In this document: positions 43,642 through 51,677 of the stretch, one piece after another
Layout of the letters: every line of letters begins with the position of its first letter
Numbering within the stretch: position 1 is the stretch's first letter
Assembly: GCF_002927635.1 (NCBI RefSeq)
Contig: NZ_PRDS01000002.1
Coordinates: 1-64,000 of the forward strand
DNA: 64,000 nt
From: Albidovulum inexpectatum
GTDB lineage: Bacteria > Pseudomonadota > Alphaproteobacteria > Rhodobacterales > Rhodobacteraceae
Reading direction: 5' to 3'
The notes under the pieces: generated by a model
What the model was told of the DNA's origin: nothing
What the model saw: the letters and a program-made list of their open reading frames with translations, nothing else
Databases searched by the model: none
Program-made: the position numbers and the translations under genes

Positions 43642-44564
43642 CCAAAGCTGCGGGTGGGGCGATCGAAAACCTTGCGGCCCATCAGCGAGCCGACCAGCTC
43701 CACCATCAGTTTCGCGGTCTTGCCCCGCTCATCCAGGAACGGGTTGAGTTCGACGAGGTCGAGCGACGTCACCAGACCGGATTCGTGCAGGTGCTCCATC
43801 ACCAGATGGGCTTCGCGGAAGGTCGTGCCGCCCGGGACGGTCGTGCCCACGGCAGGCGCGATTCCCGGGTCCAGGAAATCCACGTCCAGCGAGACATGCA
43901 GCAGACCGTTTTCGGCGCGCACCTTGTCCAGGAATTCGCGCAGCGGCGCCACGATCCCGCGTTCATCCAGAACGCGCATGTCGCACACCGTCATGTCGGT
44001 CTGCAGCAGGGCCTCATGTTCGGGCGCATCGACCGAGCGGATGCCGTAAAGGCAGATCCGTCGCGTCGGAACCGGCGCGGGAAAGGGCGGGAAGGCGTCG
44101 AAACCGGGACGCCCGGCGATATAGGCCACCGGTGTGCCGTGCAGGTTGCCCGACTGCGTGGTCAGAGGCGTGTGATAGTCGGAATGCGCATCCAGCCACA
44201 ACACGAAGAGCGGGCGGCCGATCTGTTCCGCATGCGCCGCAACGCCCGCGACCGAGCCGAGCGAAAGCGAATGGTCGCCCCCCATGAAGATCGGGAAACC
44301 CTTTTGCATCGCGTGGCGGCCCTGTTCTGCCAGGGCGCGCGTCCATGCAACGGTCTCGGCCAGGTGGTGGACGACGGGGTTCGGGCTGCTGACCGGGTCA
44401 GGAACGGGGATCGAAAGGTCTCCCCAATCCTCGACCGGATGGCCAAGTTCGACCAGGCTTTGCGCAAGACCGGCCACGCGATAGGCGGCGGGCCCCATCA
44501 GGCAGCCGGCGCGTTTTTGTCCGGTGTCGATCGGCGCACCGATCAGGATGCAGGTCGGTTTCAT
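43638..44564 (-). CDS. rocF: arginase
   Basis: Hydrolyses arginine to ornithine and urea; feeds ornithine cyclodeaminase downstream. The 308-residue protein has the binuclear manganese sites of the ureohydrolase family: GGDHSLSLG, DAHSDYHT and SLDVDFLDPG. GTTVPGGTTFREAH and DLVELNP also match arginase. The ATG at 44564 (MKPTCILIGAPIDTGQ) is the family N terminus; the frame extends upstream without homology. An Lrp-type regulator is divergent. Confidence 0.94.
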   Translation of the reverse strand: MKPTCILIGAPIDTGQKRAGCLMGPAAYRVAGLAQSLVELGHPVEDWGDLSIPVPDPVSSPNPVVHHLAETVAWTRALAEQGRHAMQKGFPIFMGGDHSLSLGSVAGVAAHAEQIGRPLFVLWLDAHSDYHTPLTTQSGNLHGTPVAYIAGRPGFDAFPPFPAPVPTRRICLYGIRSVDAPEHEALLQTDMTVCDMRVLDERGIVAPLREFLDKVRAENGLLHVSLDVDFLDPGIAPAVGTTVPGGTTFREAHLVMEHLHESGLVTSLDLVELNPFLDERGKTAKLMVELVGSLMGRKVFDRPTRSFG

Positions 44565-44617
44565 GATTATTGTCCTTTCTGCATGGATCGGCGCCATGCT
44601 ATGTCGTTTTGCGGCAC

Positions 44618-44637
44618 GAACAAGCAAATCCTTGTTC
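44618..44637. promoter_or_regulatory. inverted repeat between arginase and Lrp genes, candidate operator
   Basis: GAACAAG (44618-44624) and CTTGTTC (44631-44637) form a perfect 7-bp inverted repeat with a 6-bp spacer in the 110-bp divergent region. Position and symmetry suit binding by the divergent Lrp/AsnC-type regulator. Confidence 0.5.
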
Positions 44638-44674
44638 AAATCGTGCATGGTGTTGGGCAAAGTGAAAAGAAGAG

Positions 44675-45115
44675 ATGACCGAACTGGATGAGATCGACCA
44701 TTCCCTGATCGCGGCCCTGCGGCGCGACGGGCGGGCGTCGCTGTCCGAACTTGCCGCGCGTCTGGGGGTGGCGCGCGCAACGGTGCGGGCGCGGCTGGAA
44801 CGACTGCAGGCGCGGGGCGAGATACAGGGGTTCACGGTCGTGACCCGCGGGGACGTGACCCAGGCCCCGGTGCGCGGGCTGATGATGATCGGGATCGAGG
44901 GGCGGGGCGCCGAGCGCATCACGGCCCGGCTGCTGGGCATGCCCGAGGTTCAGGCCGTTCATACGACCAACGGGCGGTGGGACCTGATCGCCGAGATCGG
45001 GGCGCGAACGCTGGAAGAGTTCGACGCCGTGCTGGCGCGCATTCGCAATATCGAGGGCGTGACCTCGTCCGAAACCAACCTGATGCTGACCACGCGGCGG
45101 GCGGGACGACGCTAG
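44675..45115 (+). CDS. Lrp/AsnC family transcriptional regulator
   Basis: A 146-residue regulator: an N-terminal helix-turn-helix (LDEIDHSLIAALRRDGRASLSELAARLGVARATVRARLERLQARGEI) and a C-terminal RAM ligand-binding domain. It is divergent from arginase-ocd, so it most likely senses arginine or ornithine and controls those genes, as Lrp-type regulators of arginine catabolism do elsewhere. Its 3' end overlaps dsbB by 4 bp. Confidence 0.92.
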   Translation: MTELDEIDHSLIAALRRDGRASLSELAARLGVARATVRARLERLQARGEIQGFTVVTRGDVTQAPVRGLMMIGIEGRGAERITARLLGMPEVQAVHTTNGRWDLIAEIGARTLEEFDAVLARIRNIEGVTSSETNLMLTTRRAGRR

Positions 45116-45576
45116 GCTTTCGCGCCCCGGCGCGCGGCCATGATCCACACGGCCATCAGCGCAAAGGACAGGATCGCGTTCCAGCTGGCCATCGACAAGC
45201 CAAACAGCGACCAGGCGACTTCGTCACAGCGGATCAGCGGGGCCTCCATGATCTGGCGCATCAGGTCCTCGGCCGAACCGGACAGGTTGCCGGACGATGT
45301 GCAGGTCGAAGGACCTTCCCACCAGCGCAGCTCGACCCCGGTGTGATAGATGCCGATTGCGCCGGTCAGGCCCGCGGAAAGCGCACCAATCCAGGTCAGG
45401 AACCGGGCATTCGTCGCGAAGAAGGCAAGACCGGCCACGATCGCCGCCGCATGCGGCCAGCGCTGCCACAGGCACAGCTTGCACGGCGCATAGCCAAGGG
45501 CTTGAAACAGGAAGGCGCCGGCCAGCAGGGCGGCGGAACCGCCGGCGGCAATCAGCACGAGTCCCTTGCGTGTCAC
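45112..45576 (-). CDS. dsbB: disulfide bond formation protein B (DsbB family)
   Basis: An inner-membrane quinone-linked oxidase that recharges DsbA-type thiol oxidases. The 154-residue protein has four predicted membrane segments. It carries the first redox pair in APCKLCLWQRW and a second pair of periplasmic cysteines (in STCTSSG and in LIRCDEV). The start is a GTG at 45576 overlapping the stop of the upstream gene by 4 bp (GTGA); the frame upstream is not homologous. Confidence 0.9.
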   Translation of the reverse strand: MTRKGLVLIAAGGSAALLAGAFLFQALGYAPCKLCLWQRWPHAAAIVAGLAFFATNARFLTWIGALSAGLTGAIGIYHTGVELRWWEGPSTCTSSGNLSGSAEDLMRQIMEAPLIRCDEVAWSLFGLSMASWNAILSFALMAVWIMAARRGAKA

Positions 45577-46151
45577 AGATACCTCACCAATGCAAAGCCA
45601 CCCAGAAGGATCGCGACGAACAGCGTGAACATCAGGCCAAGGCGACGTTCGATGAAATCGCGGATCGGAGGGCCAAACTTCCACAACAGACCCGCGACCA
45701 CGAAGAAACGCAGGCCGCGCGCCACGATGGCCGATACGACGAAGACAGGCAACGAAAGCCCCGTCCATCCCGAGACGATCGTGATGACCTTGAACGGAAA
45801 GGGCGTGACACCCGCGATCAGGACGGCCCAGGCACCATAGGCATTGAACCGGTCGGCGAAGAGATCCGCAGCCTCGGTCTTGCCATAAAATTCAAGGATC
45901 GGCCGACCGAGGCTGTCCCACATCGCCCAGCCGATGAAATAGCCGAACAAGCCGCCCAGGACGGACGTCACCAGCGCGACGGTCGCGATCAGCCATGCCC
46001 GCGAGGGCCGCGCAATGATCATGGGGATCATCAGCACGTCGGGCGGTATTGGGAAAAAGCTGCTTTCGATGAAGGACACCGCCCCAAGCGCCCAGAGCGC
46101 ATGGGGGTGATCCGCGAGCCGGATCGTCCAGTCATATAATGCGCGGATCAT
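45573..46151 (-). CDS. DedA/YqaA family membrane protein
   Basis: A 192-residue VTT/DedA-superfamily inner-membrane protein. It shows SFIESSFFPIPPDVLMIPM, GGLFGYFIGW and GVTPFPFKVITIVSGW, the YqaA-type pattern, with four to five membrane segments. DedA relatives are implicated in lipid flipping and membrane homeostasis; the exact role here is unknown. GAAGGGGCGG precedes the ATG at 46151. Coupled to dsbB downstream by an overlap. Confidence 0.9.
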   Translation of the reverse strand: MIRALYDWTIRLADHPHALWALGAVSFIESSFFPIPPDVLMIPMIIARPSRAWLIATVALVTSVLGGLFGYFIGWAMWDSLGRPILEFYGKTEAADLFADRFNAYGAWAVLIAGVTPFPFKVITIVSGWTGLSLPVFVVSAIVARGLRFFVVAGLLWKFGPPIRDFIERRLGLMFTLFVAILLGGFALVRYL

Positions 46152-46312
46152 TGCCGCCCCTTCATGCCCAACGCAAACTGGCCTTCTTAGGGCACGACCT
46201 GCGACAAGGGTCAAGAAGCTGCGGAACGATTCGGGTTGGAAACGGGTTCGTTTGCGTGACACTCATGGCCCTGAATGGCCCTGAATGGCCGGCAGCAGAC
46301 GGGAGACACGGG

Positions 46313-47161
46313 ATGAAATGGCGGGGGCGGCGTGGCAGCCGAAATGTCGAGGACAGAAGGCGTGCATCGGCCGGCAGGGCGGTTGGCGGGCTTGGGCTGG
46401 GCGGCGTTCTCGCCGTTCTGGCCATCGGCTATTTCCTTGGCGTCGACGTCACGCCGTTGCTGCAGCAAGGAGGATCGATCGGAGGCGGCAGCTCGGCCAC
46501 GATCACGCAGGCCGACGAGGAGCGGGCCGAGTTCGTGTCGGTCGTCCTGGCGGACACCGAACAGATCTGGTCCGACATTTTCGCCGACCAGTTGGGGCGG
46601 CAGTATCGCCCGGCGACACTGGTTCTGTTCAAGGGTGTCACGCAGTCGCCCTGCGGCGGTGCCTCGGGGGCGACGGGGCCATTCTATTGCCCGGCCGACC
46701 GCAAGGCCTATCTGGATACCGATTTCTTTGTCACGCTTTCGCGGAAACTGGGTGCAAAGGGAGATTTTGCAGCCGCCTATGTCGTGGCGCATGAGATCGC
46801 ACATCACGTGCAGAACGAGCTGGGCATCCTTGAACAGGTCAACGAAATGCGAAAGCGCGTGGACAAGGCGCAGTCGAATGCGCTTTCGGTCAGGGTCGAG
46901 CTCCAGGCGGATTGTCTTTCGGGTGTCTGGGCCCATCACGCCGCCGGTCGCCTAGGCACCGTTGAGCGTGGGGACATCGCCGAGGCCATGAACGCGGCGC
47001 GGCAGATTGGTGATGACACGTTGCAGCGCAATGCCGGACGGACCCCGATGCCCCATACCTTTACCCATGGCACCTCGGAGCAGCGGCAGCGGTGGTTCGC
47101 ACGTGGCTTTTCCTCGGGTAACGTGGCCGACTGCGATACATTCGGGACAAGCAGCCTGTGA
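46313..47161 (+). CDS. neutral zinc metallopeptidase, YpfJ family
   Basis: A 282-residue membrane-anchored predicted metallopeptidase. One TM spans about residues 24-43. The zinc motif is HEIAHH in VVAHEIAHHVQNEL, with a further ligand region ELQADCLSGVWAHHA, and the family ends with HGTSEQRQRWFARGF. Substrates are unknown. The ATG at 46313 follows GGGAGACACGG. The 3' end is 52 bp before tRNA-Leu. Confidence 0.9.
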   Translation: MKWRGRRGSRNVEDRRRASAGRAVGGLGLGGVLAVLAIGYFLGVDVTPLLQQGGSIGGGSSATITQADEERAEFVSVVLADTEQIWSDIFADQLGRQYRPATLVLFKGVTQSPCGGASGATGPFYCPADRKAYLDTDFFVTLSRKLGAKGDFAAAYVVAHEIAHHVQNELGILEQVNEMRKRVDKAQSNALSVRVELQADCLSGVWAHHAAGRLGTVERGDIAEAMNAARQIGDDTLQRNAGRTPMPHTFTHGTSEQRQRWFARGFSSGNVADCDTFGTSSL

Positions 47162-47213
47162 TGCCGTGAAGCCGCTTGTCATGGCGCGCGCCGCGCGATA
47201 GATGAGGCACCGG

Positions 47214-47297
47214 GCCCGAGTGGCGGAATGGTAGACGCAGCGGATTCAAAATCCGCCGCCGCAAGGCATGCGAGTTCGAGTCTCGCCTCGGGCACCA
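47214..47297 (+). tRNA. tRNA-Leu (anticodon CAA)
   Basis: GCCCGAG (47214-47220) pairs with CTCGGGC (47287-47293). The anticodon stem GCGGA/TCCGC encloses the loop TTCAAAA, giving anticodon CAA. A variable arm of class II size follows, then a T-arm with GTTCGAGTC. Discriminator A and an encoded CCA end at 47297. Confidence 0.95.
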
Positions 47298-47461
47298 CAT
47301 CCGAACGACAATGTGATTCGCCGTCGTGGGGGAATTTTCCCGGCCAGTCGCTTGCCGACGCCCAACCTGTGGCTGTGACAGTTTCCTGCGAAGTGCAGCT
47401 GGGTTGAATGTGGCGCGCTGCAGGGCTCAATGCCAAATAGTTTTCAGTTTGGCGACAATAG

Positions 47462-47488
47462 CCTGTCGAAAAAGACAGGTCTTTCTTT
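47462..47488 (+). terminator. possible terminator downstream of tRNA-Leu
   Basis: CCTGTC (47462-47467) pairs with GACAGG (47474-47479) around GAAAAA, followed by TCTTTCTTT. It lies 165 bp past the tRNA. Confidence 0.45.
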
Positions 47489-47908
47489 GGAATGGTGAAG
47501 TGGTGCGATGGCTTGGTCTGCCATTCTATTGATAAAACGTATAAAAAGTCGGCGCGCCTTCTTGGTGTGCATTGGTCGATCCACCCTCACATTGTGGCAT
47601 TGTCCACGTATATGGGGGTAATAATCCATCCAATTGCTACATTCGCGGTTCTATTCGCTTCCGTGCGGCAAGCGACATGGCTAGGATCAAACCATGCGTC
47701 CGATGGCGCATGAGTGGTGGTGGTCGTCAGAGCCCTCTCGGTCCCGAAGCGGATCGGGAGGCTCTGTACATCAGGTGAGAAAATGCAGCCCGTCCGCGGT
47801 CTGAACCGTTCGAGCATGCTGTCGATCTCCGAATGCGCACAGGCGAAACGGAAACGACGTAAGGTCATTTGCTCGCGCCATATTCCAGTCCGATTTGCGC
47901 GATAACGT

Positions 47909-47923
47909 GTTCTCAACTTGTTC
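47909..47923 (+). promoter_or_regulatory. GTTC-N7-GTTC match (possible SOS box) before the Hint gene
   Basis: GTTC at 47909-47912 and GTTC at 47920-47923 with a 7-bp AT-rich spacer match the alphaproteobacterial LexA operator, 82 bp before the Hint-domain gene. About two such matches are expected by chance in 64 kb on both strands, so this one is less secure than the site at 4796, which also has the inverted repeat. Confidence 0.4.
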
Positions 47924-48004
47924 CAGTAAAGGTGGCGTGGACAATTCACTGATGCCGCAACCGAATCCTGGCTATGTGGTTGACTATTTGGGTGTTGAAA
48001 AAAT

Positions 48005-48688
48005 ATGAAAGACGCGGGTGTTGGTAGTTTGATTTCTGTTGGGTGTGTGATGCTTGAACGAAATACCGCAGTCATGCGCGAGGTGCCCCGCACCCCGTGT
48101 TTCACTGCGGGTACGATGATTGCGACCGATCGCGGATCGATCCGGATTGAAGACCTTCGCGTAGGCGACCGCGTTCTGACGCGCGACAGGGGCTACAGGC
48201 CGATCCGTTGGATAGGCGCGCGAAGGTTCGATTGCGATGCTCTTGTCGAACATCCGGAACTGCGCCCGATCCTGATTCCTGCCGGCGCGCTTGGCCAGGG
48301 TGTCCCGGCGACGGATCTGATCGTCAGTCCGCAGCACCGGATCCTGCTGTCCGGAAACGCCGCGAAACAGCTTTCGGACGAAACCGAGATCCTTGTTGCC
48401 GCGGTTGATGCGATGCAGGCGATCGGCGCAAGGCGGGCCGATCTGGATGAGGTCGTATATTACCACATCCTTTTCGACGGGCATGAGATCATTCTGTCGA
48501 ATGGTTGCTGGTCTGAAAGCTTTCATCCGTGCAGGGATGCCATCGCCGGGCTTCATGACGCGCAGCGGCAAGAAATTCTGGCGATATTCCCCGAACTTGC
48601 GAATCCGGCCTTCGCTGACAAATTTTCACCCGCGCGCCTGTGCTGGACCCCGTCCAACATGCGTCACGAGACAGGGAAGGCGGCCTGA
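48005..48688 (+). CDS. stand-alone Hint (Hedgehog/intein) domain protein
   Basis: A 227-residue protein whose body is a Hint_2-type domain. It shows PCFTAGTMIATDRGSIRIEDLRVGDRVLTRDRGYRPIRWIG, with the conserved Cys at position 32, then SPQHRILLSG with the conserved His, and YYHILFDGHEIILSNG. Hint domains catalyse N-S acyl shift and autoprocessing. Here no extein or effector domain is fused beyond a 31-residue N-terminal piece and a ~60-residue C-terminal tail. ATG at 48050 is an alternative start. It sits alone in a gene-poor region; the substrate is unknown. I recall orphan Hint_2 proteins as common in Rhodobacterales. Confidence 0.82.
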   Translation: MKDAGVGSLISVGCVMLERNTAVMREVPRTPCFTAGTMIATDRGSIRIEDLRVGDRVLTRDRGYRPIRWIGARRFDCDALVEHPELRPILIPAGALGQGVPATDLIVSPQHRILLSGNAAKQLSDETEILVAAVDAMQAIGARRADLDEVVYYHILFDGHEIILSNGCWSESFHPCRDAIAGLHDAQRQEILAIFPELANPAFADKFSPARLCWTPSNMRHETGKAA

Positions 48689-48742
48689 CCCTCTGTCGGC
48701 CGGTCTGCTACGGCTTCATTTCCGTGTCGCTGGGCTTTGCGG

Positions 48743-49348
48743 TCATGCCTGATCCTGCCTGCGGGAAAACCATCGCTTGAAGTCATCCTCGGTGTCCAGA
48801 TCCGTGGTTGCATGACGGCCGGGCAGGGGAACCAGCAGCACGTTTTCGCCCTGCAGGACGCGTGCGGCGCCACAATCGCCCGCCAGAACCGAAATTTCCT
48901 GGAACAGCCGCCGCGGAAGGATCACCGGATGACCCGGCCGGCCGGTTTCCTCGGCGCCTCGCACGGGTCGATTGGGATTCGACGCGAATGCGGAAATGAC
49001 GCGACGCAGGTCCTGTGTGGTCAGCTCCGGCATGTCCGGCAAATGAACCATCAGCCCTTCGGCCGATCCGGCGATGGCGACACCCGCGCGCAGGCTGGCG
49101 GACATGCCATCCTGGAAGTCATTGATCTGCACAACGCGCACATCCAGCCCGGCCAGTGCAGCGCGTCTTGTTGCCATATGAGGACCTGCCGCCGGAAGCG
49201 TCACGATCACCTCGGCCCCCGTAGCCCGCGCCGCGGCTGCCGCGCGCGCCAACAATGGACGGCCATCGATTTCCACCGTCAGCTTGTCATGGCCATGCAT
49301 GCGGCTCGACTTGCCTGCCGCCGGAATCAGGATAACCACATCTGGCAT
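48743..49348 (-). CDS. MobA-like NTP transferase (molybdopterin cytidylyl/guanylyl-transferase type)
   Basis: A 201-residue nucleotidyltransferase: LIPAAGKSSRMHGHDKL is the glycine-rich NTP loop with its Lys, and LMVHLPDMPEL carries the metal-binding Asp. GHPVILPRRLF also fits the MocA/MobA group. Members add CMP or GMP to molybdopterin, and relatives act in nicotine and purine-oxidase cofactor maturation. No XdhC or molybdoenzyme gene lies next to it, so the partner enzyme is unknown. The upstream neighbour interval has no gene. Confidence 0.85.
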   Translation of the reverse strand: MPDVVILIPAAGKSSRMHGHDKLTVEIDGRPLLARAAAAARATGAEVIVTLPAAGPHMATRRAALAGLDVRVVQINDFQDGMSASLRAGVAIAGSAEGLMVHLPDMPELTTQDLRRVISAFASNPNRPVRGAEETGRPGHPVILPRRLFQEISVLAGDCGAARVLQGENVLLVPLPGRHATTDLDTEDDFKRWFSRRQDQA

Positions 49349-50120
49349 TCGTACTCACCACCATGCAGGACGCGCCGCCCTCTCAACCGATTATCGGCTT
49401 GTGCCGCGGCGCCGTAAAGACTTTGGCAGCGCCGTGTCCTCGGCAGGGGGACAGGAGGCTGAAAGACAGCGAACAGACGATCTTGCCTTGCTTGCGCGGA
49501 TCGTGACTTCCCGTCCGCTTGACTGTGTTCCCGAGCCCCGCTGCCCATGAGTGCCAAATTGTTGCCTGTCCGTGCCCTTCGCGGGTTCTGTCCGCCGTGG
49601 CACAACGAGTATCACGCCGACGCCGGCTTCCATAGGCTGCAATGCGATATGCCCGCATACGGTATCTCCATCCCGCCCGTAGCCCCCGAACCTGCGCTGG
49701 CAGCGAAAGACCGTGGAACCGCTTGACGCTTTCCGCGCCGTCCTTGGCCTGTTCGAGGCGAAGGCGATGGCCAAGCCGGAGCCCGATCCGTTGTGTATCC
49801 ACGCCATGCGACGAAGAAGCTTGGCGTTCGTGATTTCATCGCCCTCGGGTGGGCGGAGACGTTCCCCCCGTCATTCGGCAGGGATGAGGAAATTGACCTC
49901 CGATCTGTGATCGCCCCCCAAAATCACGGGCCTGGCTGCGGCGGCTGGCCTCGAACCGCCGGTTCCCGATCGGGCGCTGTCGATTGTTCCAAAGGTTTGC
50001 GCGCGGGCCGAGGCGCGCGTCCGTAATGGGTGGCGCATTTTCCCTTCGTGCAAGCCGCTTATGATGTTGCCGGTCCCTTTCTACAAGCTGACAGGACATA
50101 TCCGGAGATCGGAGGCTGGG
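49349..50120. other. gene-free interval of about 770 bp
   Basis: High GC and several short open frames in both directions, none with protein-like composition, a good ribosome site or a recognisable domain. It may be a decayed gene or untranslated DNA. I see no repeat, terminal inverted repeat or RNA gene in it. Confidence 0.4.
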
Positions 50121-51677
50121 GTGCGGATTTCTTCAAACGTTTGGCGCGCGCTTGCGCTGGCTGGTGTGTTTGCTGTGCTGGTACTTGCGCGGCCCCTGTT
50201 GCCCGTCGATGAGACGCGCTATCTGGATGTGGCATGGGAAATGCACCTGTCGGGCGATCCGTTTCATCTGACCCGCAATTTCGATCTCTACACACACAAG
50301 CCGCCGCTGTTGTTCTGGCTGATCAACCTGGTCTGGATGCTGACCGGTATGGCCGAGTTTCCCGCAAGGATGGTCGCGCCGCTGATCGGGGTCGTGTCTG
50401 TTGCCTCGGCGGCGCGTCTGGCGCGACAGCTCTGGCCCGATGATCCTGGCATCGATCGCCGGGTCTGGATCATCCTTTCCAGCCTTTCGGTGTTCCTGAT
50501 CTATGCCAGCGCGAAAATGTTCGACACGATGCTGATGCTGGCCTCGGTCCTGGGCGTCGGACTGATCTGGCGTATCGGGCAGGGCGATCACCGGGTGCGA
50601 AACTGGGCCTTGATTGGACTTGTTCTGGGGGCCGGAGTGCTGGCAAAGGGACCCGTGATATTCGTTCACATCCTGCCCGCGGTCGTGCTGATGCCTTTGT
50701 GGGCCACGCGCCGCCCCGGTGCGACGGCATTTGCCCTTGGCCTGACGGTTTCCTTCCTGATCACCGCGGCTGTCGTGGCGCTTTGGCTCGTCCCGGCCTT
50801 GTGGACCGGGTCGCCCGAATATCGCGAAGAGCTCTTGTGGCGCCAGACGGCCGATCGCGTGGCGGGCGGCATGGCCCATGATCGCCCTGTGTGGTTCTTC
50901 CTCGCGACCCTTCCGATATTGCTGTTTCCGTGGGGCTGGTCACCGCGAATGTGGCGCGCGATCGGTGGCCTGCGCCATGACAACGCATCGCGGCTGCTGA
51001 TGATCTGGGCCGCGGCCGCCCTGGTGATCTTTTCGGTGATTTCATCCAAGCAGGCGCATTACCTGCTGCCCGAACTTGGGGCTTTTGCCCTGCTGGTGGC
51101 GCGGGCATGGGGGCAGACCGAGGCGGGTCGCAATCCCGCCCCGCTTGGGCTGCTCGCGGTTTCCCTGGTGGGATTTGCGGCGGCTTTCGGCGCGATCAAG
51201 ACACACCAGCCGGATCTTCTGACCCCGGAATGGGCTTTCGTGGCCTTCGGCATCGTGTGTCTGTCTGTTGCCACCCTGTCGTGGCGAATGGGCGGTCTGC
51301 GCGGCATGGCGGTCTCGGGTTTGGGTCTTGTGCTGGCCGCGCATGGCCTGATCCTCGGCAGCAGGCTGTACCCTGCCTACGATCCCAAGCCTGTCGCCGC
51401 AAGAATGGCCGCGCATGATGGGCCAATTGCCGTTGCGGGGATCGATTACAATGCCGAGTTCAACTTTTCGGCGCGGCTGACAAGACCGGTAGAAGTTTTG
51501 CGCGCCCCGGATGCAAAGGATTGGCTGTCGCAACACCCCGATGGCATGCTGGTCGGCCCCATGAAAAAGATGAGCATCGAAGCCGCGCCCCAGGACCGGA
51601 TCTGGTTTGACCAGATCGAATTCGGCCTGTGGCGCGGCGATGTCGTCAGCGCTCGGGTATCAGGCCCCGCGGGCTGA
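50121..51677 (+). CDS. GT39-type membrane glycosyltransferase (ArnT-like)
   Basis: A 518-residue integral membrane protein with about 11-12 hydrophobic segments. It matches the polyisoprenyl-phosphate sugar:lipid transferase family (PMT/ArnT): LLPVDETRYLDVAWEMHLSGDP contains the catalytic-type DETRY motif, followed by THKPPLLFWLINLVW. Members move sugars, such as aminoarabinose, from undecaprenyl phosphate to lipid A or glycans in the periplasm. The GTG at 50121 is preferred because GGAGG sits five bases upstream; in-frame ATGs at 50061 and 50064 exist. The 3' end overlaps convergent livM by 32 bp. Confidence 0.88.
   Translation: MRISSNVWRALALAGVFAVLVLARPLLPVDETRYLDVAWEMHLSGDPFHLTRNFDLYTHKPPLLFWLINLVWMLTGMAEFPARMVAPLIGVVSVASAARLARQLWPDDPGIDRRVWIILSSLSVFLIYASAKMFDTMLMLASVLGVGLIWRIGQGDHRVRNWALIGLVLGAGVLAKGPVIFVHILPAVVLMPLWATRRPGATAFALGLTVSFLITAAVVALWLVPALWTGSPEYREELLWRQTADRVAGGMAHDRPVWFFLATLPILLFPWGWSPRMWRAIGGLRHDNASRLLMIWAAAALVIFSVISSKQAHYLLPELGAFALLVARAWGQTEAGRNPAPLGLLAVSLVGFAAAFGAIKTHQPDLLTPEWAFVAFGIVCLSVATLSWRMGGLRGMAVSGLGLVLAAHGLILGSRLYPAYDPKPVAARMAAHDGPIAVAGIDYNAEFNFSARLTRPVEVLRAPDAKDWLSQHPDGMLVGPMKKMSIEAAPQDRIWFDQIEFGLWRGDVVSARVSGPAG

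Larger units (their letters stand above)
47298..48004. other. gene-poor, relatively AT-rich interval
   Basis: About 700 bp without a convincing gene; short open frames here have neither good ribosome sites nor protein-like composition. From about 47430 on it looks visibly lower in GC than its surroundings. It holds a small hairpin with a T-rich tail (47462-47488), a longer imperfect stem-loop (47729-47765, AGAGCC paired with GGCTCT and CCCG with CGGG) and a GTTC-N7-GTTC match at 47909-47923. Confidence 0.5.

Noticed and set aside
49383-49807. Two overlapping minus-strand frames of about 140 codons
   Set aside because: Arg/Gly/Ser-rich with no hydrophobic core, no ribosome site and no homology I can recognise. 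Treated as part of a gene-free interval.
49930-49990. A GGTTCGAG-like T-loop motif suggesting a tRNA remnant or attachment site
   Set aside because: No acceptor or anticodon stem can be drawn around it and it does not match the tRNA-Leu 3' end.
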